64,000 nucleotides of DNA from Mobilicoccus massiliensis (GTDB lineage: Bacteria > Actinomycetota > Actinomycetes > Actinomycetales > Dermatophilaceae). Within the stretch, counting starts at the first letter, position 1. Every line of letters begins with the position of its first letter. Both the position numbers and the translations under genes were made by a program. The DNA lies in NCBI RefSeq assembly GCF_000826525.2, contig NZ_LN651328.1, positions 80,432 to 144,431 of the forward strand, in the 5' to 3' direction. The notes under the pieces were generated by a model. The model worked only from the letters and a program-made list of their open reading frames with translations. It was not told where the DNA came from and searched no databases. This document shows positions 29,459 to 39,755 of the stretch, one piece after another.

Positions 29459-30538
29459 TCACTCCGCGGCCGCTGCCTTGGCGTCGGACCCGAGGGGGGC
29501 CCGAGGGGCGGACTCCGCGAGCCGCCCCGCCGAATCCGCCGAGGCACCCTCTCCACGAGGGGACTCCGGGGCGGCTGCCCCGTTCGTGTCCTTCGAGGCC
29601 GTCTTGCCGCTGTCGCGCGGACGCTCGGCGCTCGGCTCGACGTGTGCCGACGTGGAGGGCGAGGCCGATTCGGGTGCCGACGTGCCCGGGCTCTGAGCGC
29701 CGTTGGAGTTGCCCAGACCGCTGCTCGGCTGCGTGGTGGCCGGCACGTCGGTGGTCGACGGCTTGGGAGCGGTCGTCCCCGTCTGAGCCGGGGGTTTCGT
29801 CGTCTCGGGGCCCGAGGTCGGCGAGGCCGTCGTCGGCGCCGTCGGAGAGCCGGTGGTGGACGAGCCCGGAACCCCGGTCGTCGCCGTCCCGGTCGTCGCC
29901 GAGGACGTCGGCTTCTTGGACGGAGAAGCAGCGAACGTCGCGGGGGTCGTCGCGAGCTGGCTCTCGAGCTCCGCGAGCTGCTGGGTCATCTGCGTGACGT
30001 TGCCCTCCTTGGCGAAGCCCCGGGCAGCGTCGATCATGCCCCTGGCCCTCTGGACGTCGCCAGTGCCGAGGGCGGACTTGATCCCCGCCACGATCTCGGA
30101 CGGCAGCGACGTCGGTGCCGCAGGGGCGGGAGCGGCGGTGGGCGTGACCGTGGATCCGGCCGTCACCGAGGCAGGAATCTTGAAGGCCCTCGCGATCTCC
30201 TTGGGCAGCTCCGTCTGCGTCAGCGCCGCCGCGACCCCACCACCGGAGATCGTCAGCGCGAAGGCACCGAGCACGGCCACCGCGCGGGCGCGGTGGACGC
30301 GCACGACCTTGACGCGGGACCCATCGGCCATGTCGGGGCCGCCGGGGAGGCCGGGTACCCGGCGTAGCCCGAGCGGACCGACGTGGAGCGCGCCCTCGCG
30401 CTCGTCGGCGTCGATCCTCTCGGTCCAGGCGGCGAAGATGCCCTCCAGGCCGTCGTCACCGTCGTACTCGCGCGACCCCAACCGGTCGAGCAGCTCGTCG
30501 TCGTCCTTGATCGGCCCGAAGCCGAGTGCGGTGGACAT
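29459..30538 (-). CDS. rsdA: Anti-sigma-D factor (RsdA-like)
   Basis: A 359-residue single-pass membrane protein. The N-terminal 45 residues (DDDELLDRLGSREYDGDDGLEGIFAAW) resemble the sigma-D-binding segment of RsdA. A membrane helix lies near residues 84-106, followed by a long Ser/Thr/Pro-rich extracytoplasmic tail with no zinc motif. It should hold the sigma factor encoded just upstream, whose stop overlaps this start (TGATG). In mycobacteria RsdA is removed by regulated proteolysis to free SigD. The N-terminal match and gene order support the call; the tail is poorly conserved. Confidence 0.82.
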   Translation of the reverse strand: MSTALGFGPIKDDDELLDRLGSREYDGDDGLEGIFAAWTERIDADEREGALHVGPLGLRRVPGLPGGPDMADGSRVKVVRVHRARAVAVLGAFALTISGGGVAAALTQTELPKEIARAFKIPASVTAGSTVTPTAAPAPAAPTSLPSEIVAGIKSALGTGDVQRARGMIDAARGFAKEGNVTQMTQQLAELESQLATTPATFAASPSKKPTSSATTGTATTGVPGSSTTGSPTAPTTASPTSGPETTKPPAQTGTTAPKPSTTDVPATTQPSSGLGNSNGAQSPGTSAPESASPSTSAHVEPSAERPRDSGKTASKDTNGAAAPESPRGEGASADSAGRLAESAPRAPLGSDAKAAAAE

Positions 30539-31194
30539 CACGCCTCCCCTTGGCGCTTGTGGAACATCTCACGCAGACGGCCCAGCGCGCGGTGCTGGGC
30601 GACCCGCACAGCACCCGCCGTCATCCCCAGTGACGTGGCCGTCTCCTCCGCCGACAGACCCACGGCGATGCGCAGCGTGAGCAGTTCGCGCTGGTGATCG
30701 GGCAGGGTCTGCATGAGCGCCCACGCCTCGTCGGCCTGGGAACCCGCGATGACGACCTCCTCCGGACCGGCGTCGAGGTCGACACGGTCGGGCACGTCGT
30801 CGGTGGGCACCGGCTGACGAAACATCGCACGCTGCACGTCGGCGACCTTGCGGGCACAGATGGAGTACACGTACGCCTCGAAGGGGACGCCGCGCTCGTC
30901 GTACCGCGACAATGATGTGAGCACCGCGATACACACCTCCTGCGCTGCATCCTCGGCGGCCCCCGCAGCCTGCGGAAAACGCCCCAACCTGGCCCTGGCA
31001 TAGCGGAAGGCACGCTCGCGCACGGCGAGCATGAGCTCTTCCAGCGCCGCAGTGTCCCCGGTCATGGCGGCCCGAGCCGTCTCGGCCAGGGTGGTGGCGG
31101 CGTTCACCGATGACATCGCGTCGGAGGATCCCGGCGTTACGCCCTCGCCCACGTCACCGCCGGCGGAGCGGAGAGGCCGCGTCGGAACGGTCAT
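30538..31194 (-). CDS. sigD: Sigma-70 family factor, SigD type
   Basis: A 218-residue extracytoplasmic-function sigma factor. Region 2 ([38 protein letters not shown], then [15 protein letters not shown]) binds the -10 element. Region 4 ([41 protein letters not shown]) binds the -35. The start at 31194 follows GAGGAGG. The order sigD / rsdA / guaB, with whiB divergent upstream and groEL-groES beyond, is that of Mycobacterium Rv3411-Rv3418. Regulation by the coupled anti-sigma factor is expected. Confidence 0.92.
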   Translation of the reverse strand: MTVPTRPLRSAGGDVGEGVTPGSSDAMSSVNAATTLAETARAAMTGDTAALEELMLAVRERAFRYARARLGRFPQAAGAAEDAAQEVCIAVLTSLSRYDERGVPFEAYVYSICARKVADVQRAMFRQPVPTDDVPDRVDLDAGPEEVVIAGSQADEAWALMQTLPDHQRELLTLRIAVGLSAEETATSLGMTAGAVRVAQHRALGRLREMFHKRQGEA

Positions 31195-31466
31195 GCAGGT
31201 CCTCCTCGGGTGGGCCGCGCACGGCCCGGATCCACGGACGTGAGCACCGCACGTCGATGCACCCCATCGACCGGCAGAGCCCCCCTCTGAGGCAGTGCCC
31301 CAGAAGTTGCGGCCGAAGGTTTGGACTCCCCGGGAGCGGGTATCCGTGGAGAGACACGCCCTCAGGAGTCGGCACCGACCGGCACCTCATATCGACTGTG
31401 CCTCATCGACGACGCTGCGGCAACTCATATGGGGCAATGTTTCGTCACGAATCCAGGAGGACCACC

Positions 31467-31754
31467 ATGGCGGAGATCTCTCGACTCCCCGGACCACAGG
31501 CGGACCTGTGGGAATGGCAGTACCAGGGCGCCTGCAGGGCGACGGGCCCCACGTCCTTCTTCCACCCCGAGGGTGAACGCGGCGCCCGGCGCCGCTCCCG
31601 GGATGCGGCCGCCAAGCTCGTGTGCGCCGGGTGTCCCGTCATCCAGGAGTGCCGCGAGCACGCGCTGCGCGTGCGCGAACCCTACGGCGTCTGGGGTGGA
31701 ATGACCGAGGACGAGCGCCTCGCCTTCTACGAATCGCGAGAGCTGGCTTCCTGA
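31467..31754 (+). CDS. WhiB family Fe-S transcription factor
   Basis: A 95-residue WhiB protein with the four cluster cysteines at positions 23, 53, 56 and 62 (GAC...CAGCPVIQEC), the GVWGGMTEDER turn and a short basic/acidic tail. Such proteins carry a 4Fe-4S cluster, bind the primary sigma factor and sense redox signals. Position next to sigD corresponds to WhiB3 of mycobacteria. ATG 31467 has a perfect AGGAGG site six bases upstream. Confidence 0.95.
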   Translation: MAEISRLPGPQADLWEWQYQGACRATGPTSFFHPEGERGARRRSRDAAAKLVCAGCPVIQECREHALRVREPYGVWGGMTEDERLAFYESRELAS

Positions 31755-31765
31755 TCCACCGCTGA

Positions 31766-31851
31766 CGCCGAGACAGCCGTCGTTCCCGGCTCCGCGCGTC
31801 CGACTTCTCGAACGCGACCCGGGAGAGCGAGAAAGGGCGGCTGTCTCGGCG
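31766..31851. repeat. 3'-end palindromic repeat, copy D
   Basis: Perfect 14-bp outer arms (CGCCGAGACAGCCG at 31766-31779 and its complement at 31838-31851) just past the whiB stop. The left arm carries the fuller core CGCCGAGACAGCCGTCG. Confidence 0.85.
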
Positions 31852-31907
31852 CCTGGATTCGGGATGAGGCAGTCACGACAGCCAGATCCTGCGCCGCGCG
31901 CCTCAGG

Positions 31908-31947
31908 CACGACGAAGGCCCCACCGATCGGTGGGGCCTTCGTCGTG
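31908..31947. terminator. Perfect 40-bp palindromic terminator
   Basis: Bases 31908-31927 are the exact reverse complement of 31928-31947, centred on CCGATCGG. It lies between convergent whiB and groEL and can serve both directions. Confidence 0.85.
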
Positions 31948-31980
31948 TGCGGAGGGTAATGCGGAAGGGTCCGCAGAGGA

Positions 31981-33702
<1,722 letters not shown>

Positions 33703-33731
33703 TCACACCGGGGTGCGGGCGGCTCAGCGGG

Positions 33732-34028
33732 TCACTTGGTGACGACCGCGAGCACGTCGCGGGCCGAGAGGATGAGGTACTCCTCGCCGGAGTACTTGAC
33801 CTCGGTGCCGCCGTACTTGCTGAAGATGACCTTGTCGCCGACCTGGACGTCGAGCGGGATGCGGTTGCCGTTGTCGTCGACCCGACCCGGGCCGATGGCC
33901 AGGACCTCGCCCTCCTGGGGCTTCTCCTTGGCGGTGTCCGGAATGACGAGGCCGGAGGCCGTGGTCTGCTCGGCCTCGCTGGACTTGACGACGATCCGGT
34001 CCTCGAGCGGCTTGATGTTCACCGACAC
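33732..34028 (-). CDS. groES: Co-chaperonin GroES
   Basis: A 98-residue Gro[16 protein letters not shown] at the start, the mobile loop [31 protein letters not shown] and [16 protein letters not shown]. The start is GTG at 34028, giving the normal family length. It caps the GroEL ring. First gene of the groES-groEL operon, preceded by a promoter and two CIRCE-like operators. Confidence 0.97.
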   Translation of the reverse strand: MSVNIKPLEDRIVVKSSEAEQTTASGLVIPDTAKEKPQEGEVLAIGPGRVDDNGNRIPLDVQVGDKVIFSKYGGTEVKYSGEEYLILSARDVLAVVTK

Positions 34029-34184
34029 GGTATGACCTTTCGCTATGGCGCCCGTGGGCGCGTGACGTACGGTGCAGGCATCACGCCGGACGAGCCGCCG
34101 TCGCGGGGGTCGACCCGTGGCGCATGACGCCTGATGTTCTCTGATCTCCCGCCAGGCTCCCGCGCTGATCCGACCGGGTCGGAG

Positions 34185-34211
34185 CTGGCACTTGAACCCC
34201 ACGAGTGCTAA
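34185..34211 (-). promoter_or_regulatory. CIRCE-like operator A
   Basis: CTGGCACTT-N9-GAGTGCTAA. The right half is a perfect CIRCE arm and the left half matches TTAGCACTC at six of nine positions. It lies downstream of the groES -10, where HrcA could block transcription. Confidence 0.75.
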
Positions 34212-34216
34212 CTCCG

Positions 34217-34246
34217 AATCTAGGCCCACCGTTAGCACTCGGTCAA
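34217..34246 (-). promoter_or_regulatory. groES: groES promoter
   Basis: On the minus strand, TTGACC (34246-34241) and TAGATT (34222-34217) are 18 bases apart, lying between and partly inside the two CIRCE-like operators. Confidence 0.7.
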
Positions 34247-34258
34247 CTCGACTGCCAA
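34232..34258 (-). promoter_or_regulatory. CIRCE-like operator B
   Basis: TTAGCACTC-N9-GACTGCCAA. The left half is a perfect CIRCE arm and the right half matches GAGTGCTAA at seven of nine. It covers the groES -35 box. Confidence 0.8.
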
Positions 34259-34452
34259 AGTTGCGTGAGCCGGACTCAAGACGCCCGCCGGCGCGCCGTG
34301 GTGTTCCGGGATGACCGACGTCGAGCAGGGCCGATCCGTGCACGTCCCGGGCATGCCGTGCACGCGGTCGACGGGGTGCACGGAAGGCATAAGACGTGTG
34401 TCCTCGACGCGAGGCAGCCGCTCGCGGACTGCGGGTGCGCGGGGGTGCCCGG

Positions 34453-34466
34453 TAGCGTCTCGGGTC
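34453..34466 (+). promoter_or_regulatory. Leaderless-type -10 element of the methyltransferase gene
   Basis: TAGCGT at 34453-34458 followed by eight bases and the ATG at 34467. Confidence 0.55.
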
Positions 34467-35744
34467 ATGGACGCCGGTACCGCGCGGCTGCTGCTCGACG
34501 AGGGTCTCGACCTGCTCGCCGAACTGCCGCCCTACGAGGAGAAGGACGCGCTGGCGCTCGGCACCCGGCTTCGAGGGCAAGGTCACGACCCGGCGCTCGT
34601 CGCCGCGGTGCTCACCCAGGCGCGGCTGCGCGCCCGCGCCCGGGGAAAGTTCGGCGACGACGCCGCGCGCATGCTGTTCACGGCGGACGGGCTCGAGCAG
34701 GCCACGCGGCGGGAGGTCGCCGGCCGGCACGCCGAGCGGTTCGCCCGGGCCGGGGTCACCCGCGTCCACGACCTGGGGTGCGGACTCGGGGCCGACGCGA
34801 TCGCGTTCGCCCGTCACGGCATCGAGGTGCACGCGGTGGACGCCGACGAGGCCACGGCCCTGCTCGCCGCGCACAACCTCGCGGTCTGCACGACCGGCGA
34901 GGGGAACGAGCGGGGCCGCGAGGAGGCGGGGCTCTGCTCGCACGACTCCCCGGCCGTGACTCACCGAACCGCCGAGGATGCGGTGGCGCACGTCGAGACG
35001 ACCGACGGAGTCTGGTTCGACCCCGCCCGACGCACTCCCGGTCGCACCGACGCCCGGGGACGCACGCGCCGAACCTTCCGTCTGGAGGATCTGACGCCGT
35101 CGTGGGACCTCGTGGTCGCGACCGCCGATCGGGCGCCGGCGACGGCCGCCAAGCTCTCCCCCGGCTTTCCACACCCGGCGATCCCGGCCGGTACCGAGGC
35201 CGAATGGGTCTCGACCGCAGGGGATCTCGTCGAGTGCGCGGTGTGGTGGGGTCCGCTGGTCGGCACCGCGGGCCGGACGGCGACGATGCTCCGGCCGGCA
35301 GCGGATCTGGTAGGTGTGACGGAGGCCGACGCGGTCGGCGCTCCCCCACCCGGCCTGATCGGGCCGACTCCCGGCGGGCTGGTCTACGAGCCGGACCTCG
35401 CGGTGCTGCAGGCCGGGCTCGTCGGAGCCCTCGCCCGGGCGGTCGACGGGTCGGAGCTGGCGCCGGGCGTCGGTTACGTCGCCGCCGAGCGCGTGACGGA
35501 CGTCGAGTTCGCGCGTCGTCACCGCGTCGTCGAGGTGCTTCCTGCCCAGGTGAAGGCCGTGAAGGCGTGGGCGAGGCGCGAGGGCGTCACGGGCCTCACC
35601 CTCAAACGACGTGGCGGCCCGATCGATCCCGACGACTTCAGGCGTCGCCTCGGCCTCGGCACGAAGGGTGGGGATCAGGCCACCCTCCTCCTCACCACCG
35701 GCCCCGAGGGCCCCCTCGCCCTCGTTCTCGACCGCGACGACTGA
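34467..35744 (+). CDS. Class I SAM-dependent methyltransferase with THUMP-like C-terminal domain
   Basis: A 425-residue protein. An N-terminal helical region leads to a Rossmann methyltransferase core with motif [17 protein letters not shown] and a following acidic VHAVDADE. A probable catalytic loop reads [10 protein letters not shown]. The C-terminal part (about 330-425: [28 protein letters not shown]) is the THUMP-like domain annotated in actinobacterial homologues. The D-P-A-R-R motif resembles N6-adenine/N2-guanine type methyltransferases, so an RNA or DNA base is a plausible target, which is inference. Confidence 0.85.
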   Translation: MDAGTARLLLDEGLDLLAELPPYEEKDALALGTRLRGQGHDPALVAAVLTQARLRARARGKFGDDAARMLFTADGLEQATRREVAGRHAERFARAGVTRVHDLGCGLGADAIAFARHGIEVHAVDADEATALLAAHNLAVCTTGEGNERGREEAGLCSHDSPAVTHRTAEDAVAHVETTDGVWFDPARRTPGRTDARGRTRRTFRLEDLTPSWDLVVATADRAPATAAKLSPGFPHPAIPAGTEAEWVSTAGDLVECAVWWGPLVGTAGRTATMLRPAADLVGVTEADAVGAPPPGLIGPTPGGLVYEPDLAVLQAGLVGALARAVDGSELAPGVGYVAAERVTDVEFARRHRVVEVLPAQVKAVKAWARREGVTGLTLKRRGGPIDPDDFRRRLGLGTKGGDQATLLLTTGPEGPLALVLDRDD

Positions 35745-35757
35745 TCTCGGCGCGAGA

Positions 35758-35783
35758 CCGGAAAACGACGGCTGTCTCGGCGC
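35758..35783. repeat. 3'-end repeat, copy E (single arm)
   Basis: CCGGAAAACGACGGCTGTCTCGGCGC in the 54-base gap between the convergent methyltransferase and menC genes; it is the reverse orientation of the core. Confidence 0.75.
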
Positions 35784-35798
35784 AGACGCCGGCTTCGT

Positions 35799-36851
35799 TC
35801 AGGCTCCCGACCGGAGAACGGCGTGACAGCGAGCCAGGCGGACGTGCCACCATCGCGTCCGCTCCGGGGGCGCGGCGTGTGCCGTGACGAGCTCGTCGCT
35901 CACCTCGGGCGTCGCGGCGGCGGGCAGGACTCCGTGCTCGGGCAGCAACGAGTCGACGACGACATCGCCGTCGAGGAGCGCGAGGGTGCCGAGCCCGCAG
36001 GCGTACGGCAGCTCGGGAAGGGCGCCCGCGAGGGCGAGGCCGGCGGCGATGCCGACCGACGTGTCGATCGCGCTCGACACCACCGCGGGCAACCCGACCC
36101 GCTCGATGACGTCGAGCGCCGCTCGTACTCCCCCGAGTGGGGCGACCTTGACGACCATGACGTCCGCTGCCCCGAGGCGTCGCACGCGTTCGGGGTCCTC
36201 GGCCCGGCGGATCGACTCGTCCGCCGCGACCGGCACGTCGATCCCCGCGCGAGCCAGTCGCGTTCGCAGCCGGGCGAGATCCTCGACGGCTCGGCACGGC
36301 TGTTCGACGTACTCCAGCTCGAACCGTGCGAGGGCCTCGACGGCGTCGATCGCGTCGTCGATGCTCCAGGCGCCGTTCGCGTCGACCCGAACCCGTCCGG
36401 AGGCGCCGAGGACCGCCCGCACCGCCGCGACCCGCGCGACGTCGTCGGCGAGCGACTGGCCGGCCTCCGCGACCTTGACCTTGACCGTCGTCGCCCCGGG
36501 GTATCGCGTGAGGATCTCCGGTACCTCGTCGGGGGTCACGGCGGGCACGGTCGCGTTGACGGCGACGACCTCGCGCACCGGCTCCGGACGCCCCGCCCAC
36601 GCCGCCTCGATCGCGGCAGCGAGCCACCGGGACGCCTCCCGGTCGTCGTACTCGGGGAACGCCCCGAACTCCCCCCAACCGGCCGGCCCGCGGAGCAGCA
36701 CGGTCTCGCGCTCGGTCAGGCCGCGGAACCTCGTCCGCATCGGGATGCGCACGACCCGGGCCGTCGACAGCAGCTCCTCCTGGCAGGGCAGCTCGCGGCC
36801 GGTCGACACCGGCGGCACCTCGTGTTCACAGGGGCGTTCGCGCGCGCTCAT
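35799..36851 (-). CDS. menC: o-Succinylbenzoate synthase
   Basis: A 350-residue enolase-superfamily enzyme that dehydrates SHCHC to o-succinylbenzoate in menaquinone synthesis. Barrel motifs: VKVKVAEAGQ (catalytic Lys pair), RVDANGAWS (first metal Asp), YVEQPC (Glu), VAADESIR (Asp/Glu) and VMVVKVAPLGG (second Lys). Full length. It lies away from menB, menE and menA, which are 4-10 kb downstream on the other strand. A -10 element sits six bases before the ATG. Confidence 0.95.
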   Translation of the reverse strand: MSARERPCEHEVPPVSTGRELPCQEELLSTARVVRIPMRTRFRGLTERETVLLRGPAGWGEFGAFPEYDDREASRWLAAAIEAAWAGRPEPVREVVAVNATVPAVTPDEVPEILTRYPGATTVKVKVAEAGQSLADDVARVAAVRAVLGASGRVRVDANGAWSIDDAIDAVEALARFELEYVEQPCRAVEDLARLRTRLARAGIDVPVAADESIRRAEDPERVRRLGAADVMVVKVAPLGGVRAALDVIERVGLPAVVSSAIDTSVGIAAGLALAGALPELPYACGLGTLALLDGDVVVDSLLPEHGVLPAAATPEVSDELVTAHAAPPERTRWWHVRLARCHAVLRSGA

Positions 36852-36863
36852 CGCTCCAGTATC
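36852..36863 (-). promoter_or_regulatory. menC: Close -10 element of menC
   Basis: GATACT at 36863-36858 followed by GGAGCG and the ATG. It reads either as a leaderless promoter or as a -10 next to a weak ribosome site. Confidence 0.45.
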
Positions 36864-36891
36864 GGACCCGCTCGTCGGCCCCGCCCGTCAC

Positions 36892-36961
36892 TCGCCGTCC
36901 GTCACGCGCCGCCCGTCACGCGCCGCCCGTCACACACCGTCCGTCACTCGCCGTCCGTCAC
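36892..36961. repeat. 14-bp minisatellite, five units
   Basis: Five head-to-tail units of consensus NCGCCGYCCGTCAC at 36892, 36906, 36920, 36934 and 36948, preceded by a partial unit. It lies between menC start and pta stop. Confidence 0.95.
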
Positions 36962-36968
36962 GCCGGCG

Positions 36969-38999
36969 TCAGCGCAGATGCCCCACCTGGGTGGCGGTGC
37001 CGACGATGACGTCGGACACGTCGTACGCCGTCGCCGTCGGAGGAAGGAGGTTGACGGGGTGCCGGAGGCCGAGCAGCACCGGGCCGTAGACCGACGCCCC
37101 GGAGCTGCGGCCCACGGCGCGGATCGTCACCTGGGCGGTCGCGTGGTCGGTGAACACGAAGATCGTCGCGTTGCCGCCGGCGTCCCCGCCGGCCGATCGC
37201 CTGGCGGCCGCCTCGAGGAGGACGGGGCCCTCGACGGCGAGATCGGGGCGCCGGTCGCGGATGCGGTCGCCCGCCGCGGCGATGCGCTCGTGCTCGTCGC
37301 TGCCGGCCTCGGTGCGGCGGCCGGTGACGAGCGCGACGCGGGGGGTGATCCCGACGTTCTCGGCGGCCTCGACGGCGTTGAGCGCCATCGTCACGAGCGT
37401 GTCGGTGGGACGCTCCTCGTGGAGCAGGCAGTCGGTGTACAACACGGTCTCGTCGGGCAACGCGAGCACGTGCGCCGAGGTGATGACGGGAACGTCCTCA
37501 CGGAGTCCGACGATCTTCTCCGCGAGCCCGATGACCTCCTGTTCGCTGCGCCCGAAGCCGGTGACCAGCCCGTCGGCCACCCCGCGGTCGACGAGGTCCA
37601 ACGCCACGACGAGCGGATCGGCCGGATCGACGTCGGCGGCCCCGGATCGCGTGAGGATCTGTTCGAGCCGGCGCCGGTCGGCCGGCTCCTGGGCGGCGGG
37701 GTCGACGATGCGGATCCCCAGCGGCAGCGTGAGGTCGAAGGTGGCGGCGACGGATTCGATGTGCCCCGGGTCGCCGACGAGCAGACACTGCTGGACCCCG
37801 CGTTCGTACAGCGCGCACACCGCGCTGAGCACCCGGGGATCCTCGGCGTCGGTGACCGCCATGCACGTGTCCAGCCGCGTCGCCTCGCTGACGAGCCGTA
37901 GCCGGAAACCGGCCGGGGTGACCCGCTGAACCCGTTTGATCCGGGGCACCTCGTCGAGCCACGCCTCGTCGAACGCCGCCGCGGCGCCCTGCATGACGAG
38001 TCGCGCGCGGTCCTCGTCGTCGGCCGGGATGTCGGGGTCGAGGCCCACGACGAGTCCCGTCGCCTCGAACGTCAGCTCGTCGGTGAAGAGCAGGGGCAGG
38101 CCGTTCTGCAGGGCGGGACGGCAGAGCCGCAGCACGTCGGGGTCGGGACGCACCCCCGCGGTGATCAATAGCGCCGCCAGACGAGTGCCGTTCTGTTCGG
38201 CCAGTGCCGCCGAGAGCAGCACCTCGTGGCGGTCGCCCGGGACGATGACGAGCCGCCCGTCCTCGAGGTGCGGCAGGAAACCGGGAATGCTCTGGGCCGC
38301 GACGACCGATCCCGTGACGCGCCGGCGTCCGTCGCCGGGATTGAGGACCTCGAACCCCAGATGATGCACGAGGTCGGTGACCCGCGGGTGGGTGAACTCC
38401 GGGCGCTCCCGCAGGACGGCGACGACGCGGTGCCCGGCCTCCTCGAGTGCCTGCTCGAAGCGTCCGTCGTCCTCGCCGGCGGGCACGCGGTTGAGCATGA
38501 CCCCGAGCACCCGGGTGCCCCCGGAGACGCGGTAGTCGTGCGCCACGGCCGACACCTGCTGCACGAGACGATCGGGGGTGAGGCCGGCCGTGGAGACGAC
38601 GAGGACGACGTCGGCGTCGAGCGTGCGCGTCACCTCGACGTTGAGGTGCCGCGCATGCACCTGGCGCAGGTCGGGCGCCACCCCCTCGACGACGACCACG
38701 CGGTGGGCGCCGAGGGTGTCGGAGGCCATGGCGAGGACCTCCTCCATGAGCTCCTCCTCGCGCCCGTCGGCGAGCATCTCCTCGACGTGGGAGAACGGGA
38801 TCGGCGGCACCGGCCGCAACGGCGTCGCGAGCCGGAACAGCTCGGCGGCCGGATCCTCGCCACTCGTCATCGACCGGCCGAACGGCTTGACGTACCCGAC
38901 CGACACCCGACGCAGATCGAGCGCGTGGGTCAGGCCGAGACAGGCCGTGGTCACCCCCGCGTTGTGGTTGATCGGGACGACGACGATGCGCAGCGACAT
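36969..38999 (-). CDS. pta: Phosphate acetyltransferase, long form
   Basis: A 676-residue Pta that interconverts acetyl-CoA and acetyl phosphate. It has an N-terminal P-loop/dethiobiotin-synthetase-like domain, a DRTGG domain (about 215-330) and the C-terminal catalytic domain from about residue 360 (CMAVTDAEDPRVLSAV, VTGFGRSEQEV, VLYTDC, GGNATIFVFTDHATAQ). Start ATG 38999 gives the standard long-form length. Acetate kinase is not next to it: menC follows after a minisatellite. A short intergenic gap separates it from the NUDIX gene upstream. Confidence 0.95.
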   Translation of the reverse strand: MSLRIVVVPINHNAGVTTACLGLTHALDLRRVSVGYVKPFGRSMTSGEDPAAELFRLATPLRPVPPIPFSHVEEMLADGREEELMEEVLAMASDTLGAHRVVVVEGVAPDLRQVHARHLNVEVTRTLDADVVLVVSTAGLTPDRLVQQVSAVAHDYRVSGGTRVLGVMLNRVPAGEDDGRFEQALEEAGHRVVAVLRERPEFTHPRVTDLVHHLGFEVLNPGDGRRRVTGSVVAAQSIPGFLPHLEDGRLVIVPGDRHEVLLSAALAEQNGTRLAALLITAGVRPDPDVLRLCRPALQNGLPLLFTDELTFEATGLVVGLDPDIPADDEDRARLVMQGAAAAFDEAWLDEVPRIKRVQRVTPAGFRLRLVSEATRLDTCMAVTDAEDPRVLSAVCALYERGVQQCLLVGDPGHIESVAATFDLTLPLGIRIVDPAAQEPADRRRLEQILTRSGAADVDPADPLVVALDLVDRGVADGLVTGFGRSEQEVIGLAEKIVGLREDVPVITSAHVLALPDETVLYTDCLLHEERPTDTLVTMALNAVEAAENVGITPRVALVTGRRTEAGSDEHERIAAAGDRIRDRRPDLAVEGPVLLEAAARRSAGGDAGGNATIFVFTDHATAQVTIRAVGRSSGASVYGPVLLGLRHPVNLLPPTATAYDVSDVIVGTATQVGHLR

Positions 39000-39123
39000 G
39001 TGGCTCCTCCCGCGCCGGAACGCACCGGCACGTCGACGGACATCCGCGAGCACCCCGGCGCGGCCGGCTCGCGAACACCTGGTCGATGCCCTATCGACCG
39101 CGAAGAGCCCGGTCGTAGCCGAC

Positions 39124-39624
39124 TCACCGCTGCGCGGAACGGAACTCCACGTGCGCGGGCGGGTCGAGTGCGAGGCGCACGGTCTCGGCCTGACGGGCAG
39201 GCATCGGCGGCAACGCGTCGACCGGCCACCACCCCGCCTCGGTGGACTCGTCGTCGCCGACGCGGGGCTCGCCTTCGACCCAGCGGCAGCGGAACGCGTG
39301 GTCGAGGTAGTCGGAGACGTCGCCGTTGGGGTAGGTGACCGGACCGACGACGCGCACGGCGACGAGTCGCTCGACCTCGATCCGCACGCACGCCTCCTCG
39401 GCGGCCTCGCGCACCGCGGCCTCCGACGGCAGCTCGCGCGGATCCACCAGGCCCGTGATCGGCGTGTAGGTGCCGTCGTCGCTCCGCCGGACGAGCAGCA
39501 CGAGCGGCGGGCCGTCGGGACGCTGCGGATCGTCCCTGAACACCACCGCCGAGGTTCCGATGAGCCACAGCGGCGCGGTGCCGACGTGCGATCGCAGCCA
39601 GGCGACGTACTCGGGGATCGGCAT
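39124..39624 (-). CDS. NUDIX hydrolase
   Basis: A 166-residue protein with a Nudix box at GLVDPRELPSEAAVREAAEEACV. The pattern G-x5-E-x7-REUxEExGU is kept except that the last Gly is Cys. The rest (TSAVVFRD at the start, AGWWPVDALPPMP near the end) is typical. NUDIX enzymes hydrolyse nucleoside diphosphate-linked substrates; the one here is unknown. A -10 element lies six bases before the ATG. Confidence 0.9.
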   Translation of the reverse strand: MPIPEYVAWLRSHVGTAPLWLIGTSAVVFRDDPQRPDGPPLVLLVRRSDDGTYTPITGLVDPRELPSEAAVREAAEEACVRIEVERLVAVRVVGPVTYPNGDVSDYLDHAFRCRWVEGEPRVGDDESTEAGWWPVDALPPMPARQAETVRLALDPPAHVEFRSAQR

Positions 39625-39636
39625 GACTCCACCTTA
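39625..39636 (-). promoter_or_regulatory. Close -10 element of the NUDIX gene
   Basis: TAAGGT at 39636-39631 followed by GGAGTC and the ATG at 39624. Confidence 0.45.
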
Positions 39637-39690
39637 GGACCGGCTCACCCTCGGGCCCGGCGTCGACACCGCGCGCTCGCGACACCACGT

Positions 39691-39755
39691 GCACCCGACA
39701 CCCGCCGGTGCCGCGGTCGGACCGGGTGTCGGTGCCCGCTTGTACGCTGAGGCCC
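39691..39755 (+). promoter_or_regulatory. menB: menB upstream hairpin and leaderless-type -10
   Basis: An imperfect stem (39691-39704 with 39723-39735, one bulge) is followed by TACGCT at 39743-39748, seven bases before the menB ATG. Confidence 0.45.

Larger units (their letters stand above)
34029..34466. other. Intergenic control region of groES and the methyltransferase gene
   Basis: 438 bases with no gene. The left half is the groES leader, promoter and operators. The right half (34259-34466) shows a few GTGCAC sites and the methyltransferase -10 element, and nothing else recognisable. Confidence 0.6.

Noticed and set aside
34203-34240. Everted GAGTGCTAA-N19-TTAGCACTC read as one odd operator
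   Set aside because: Each perfect arm pairs better with a degenerate partner at the standard nine-base spacing, giving two normal CIRCE layouts.
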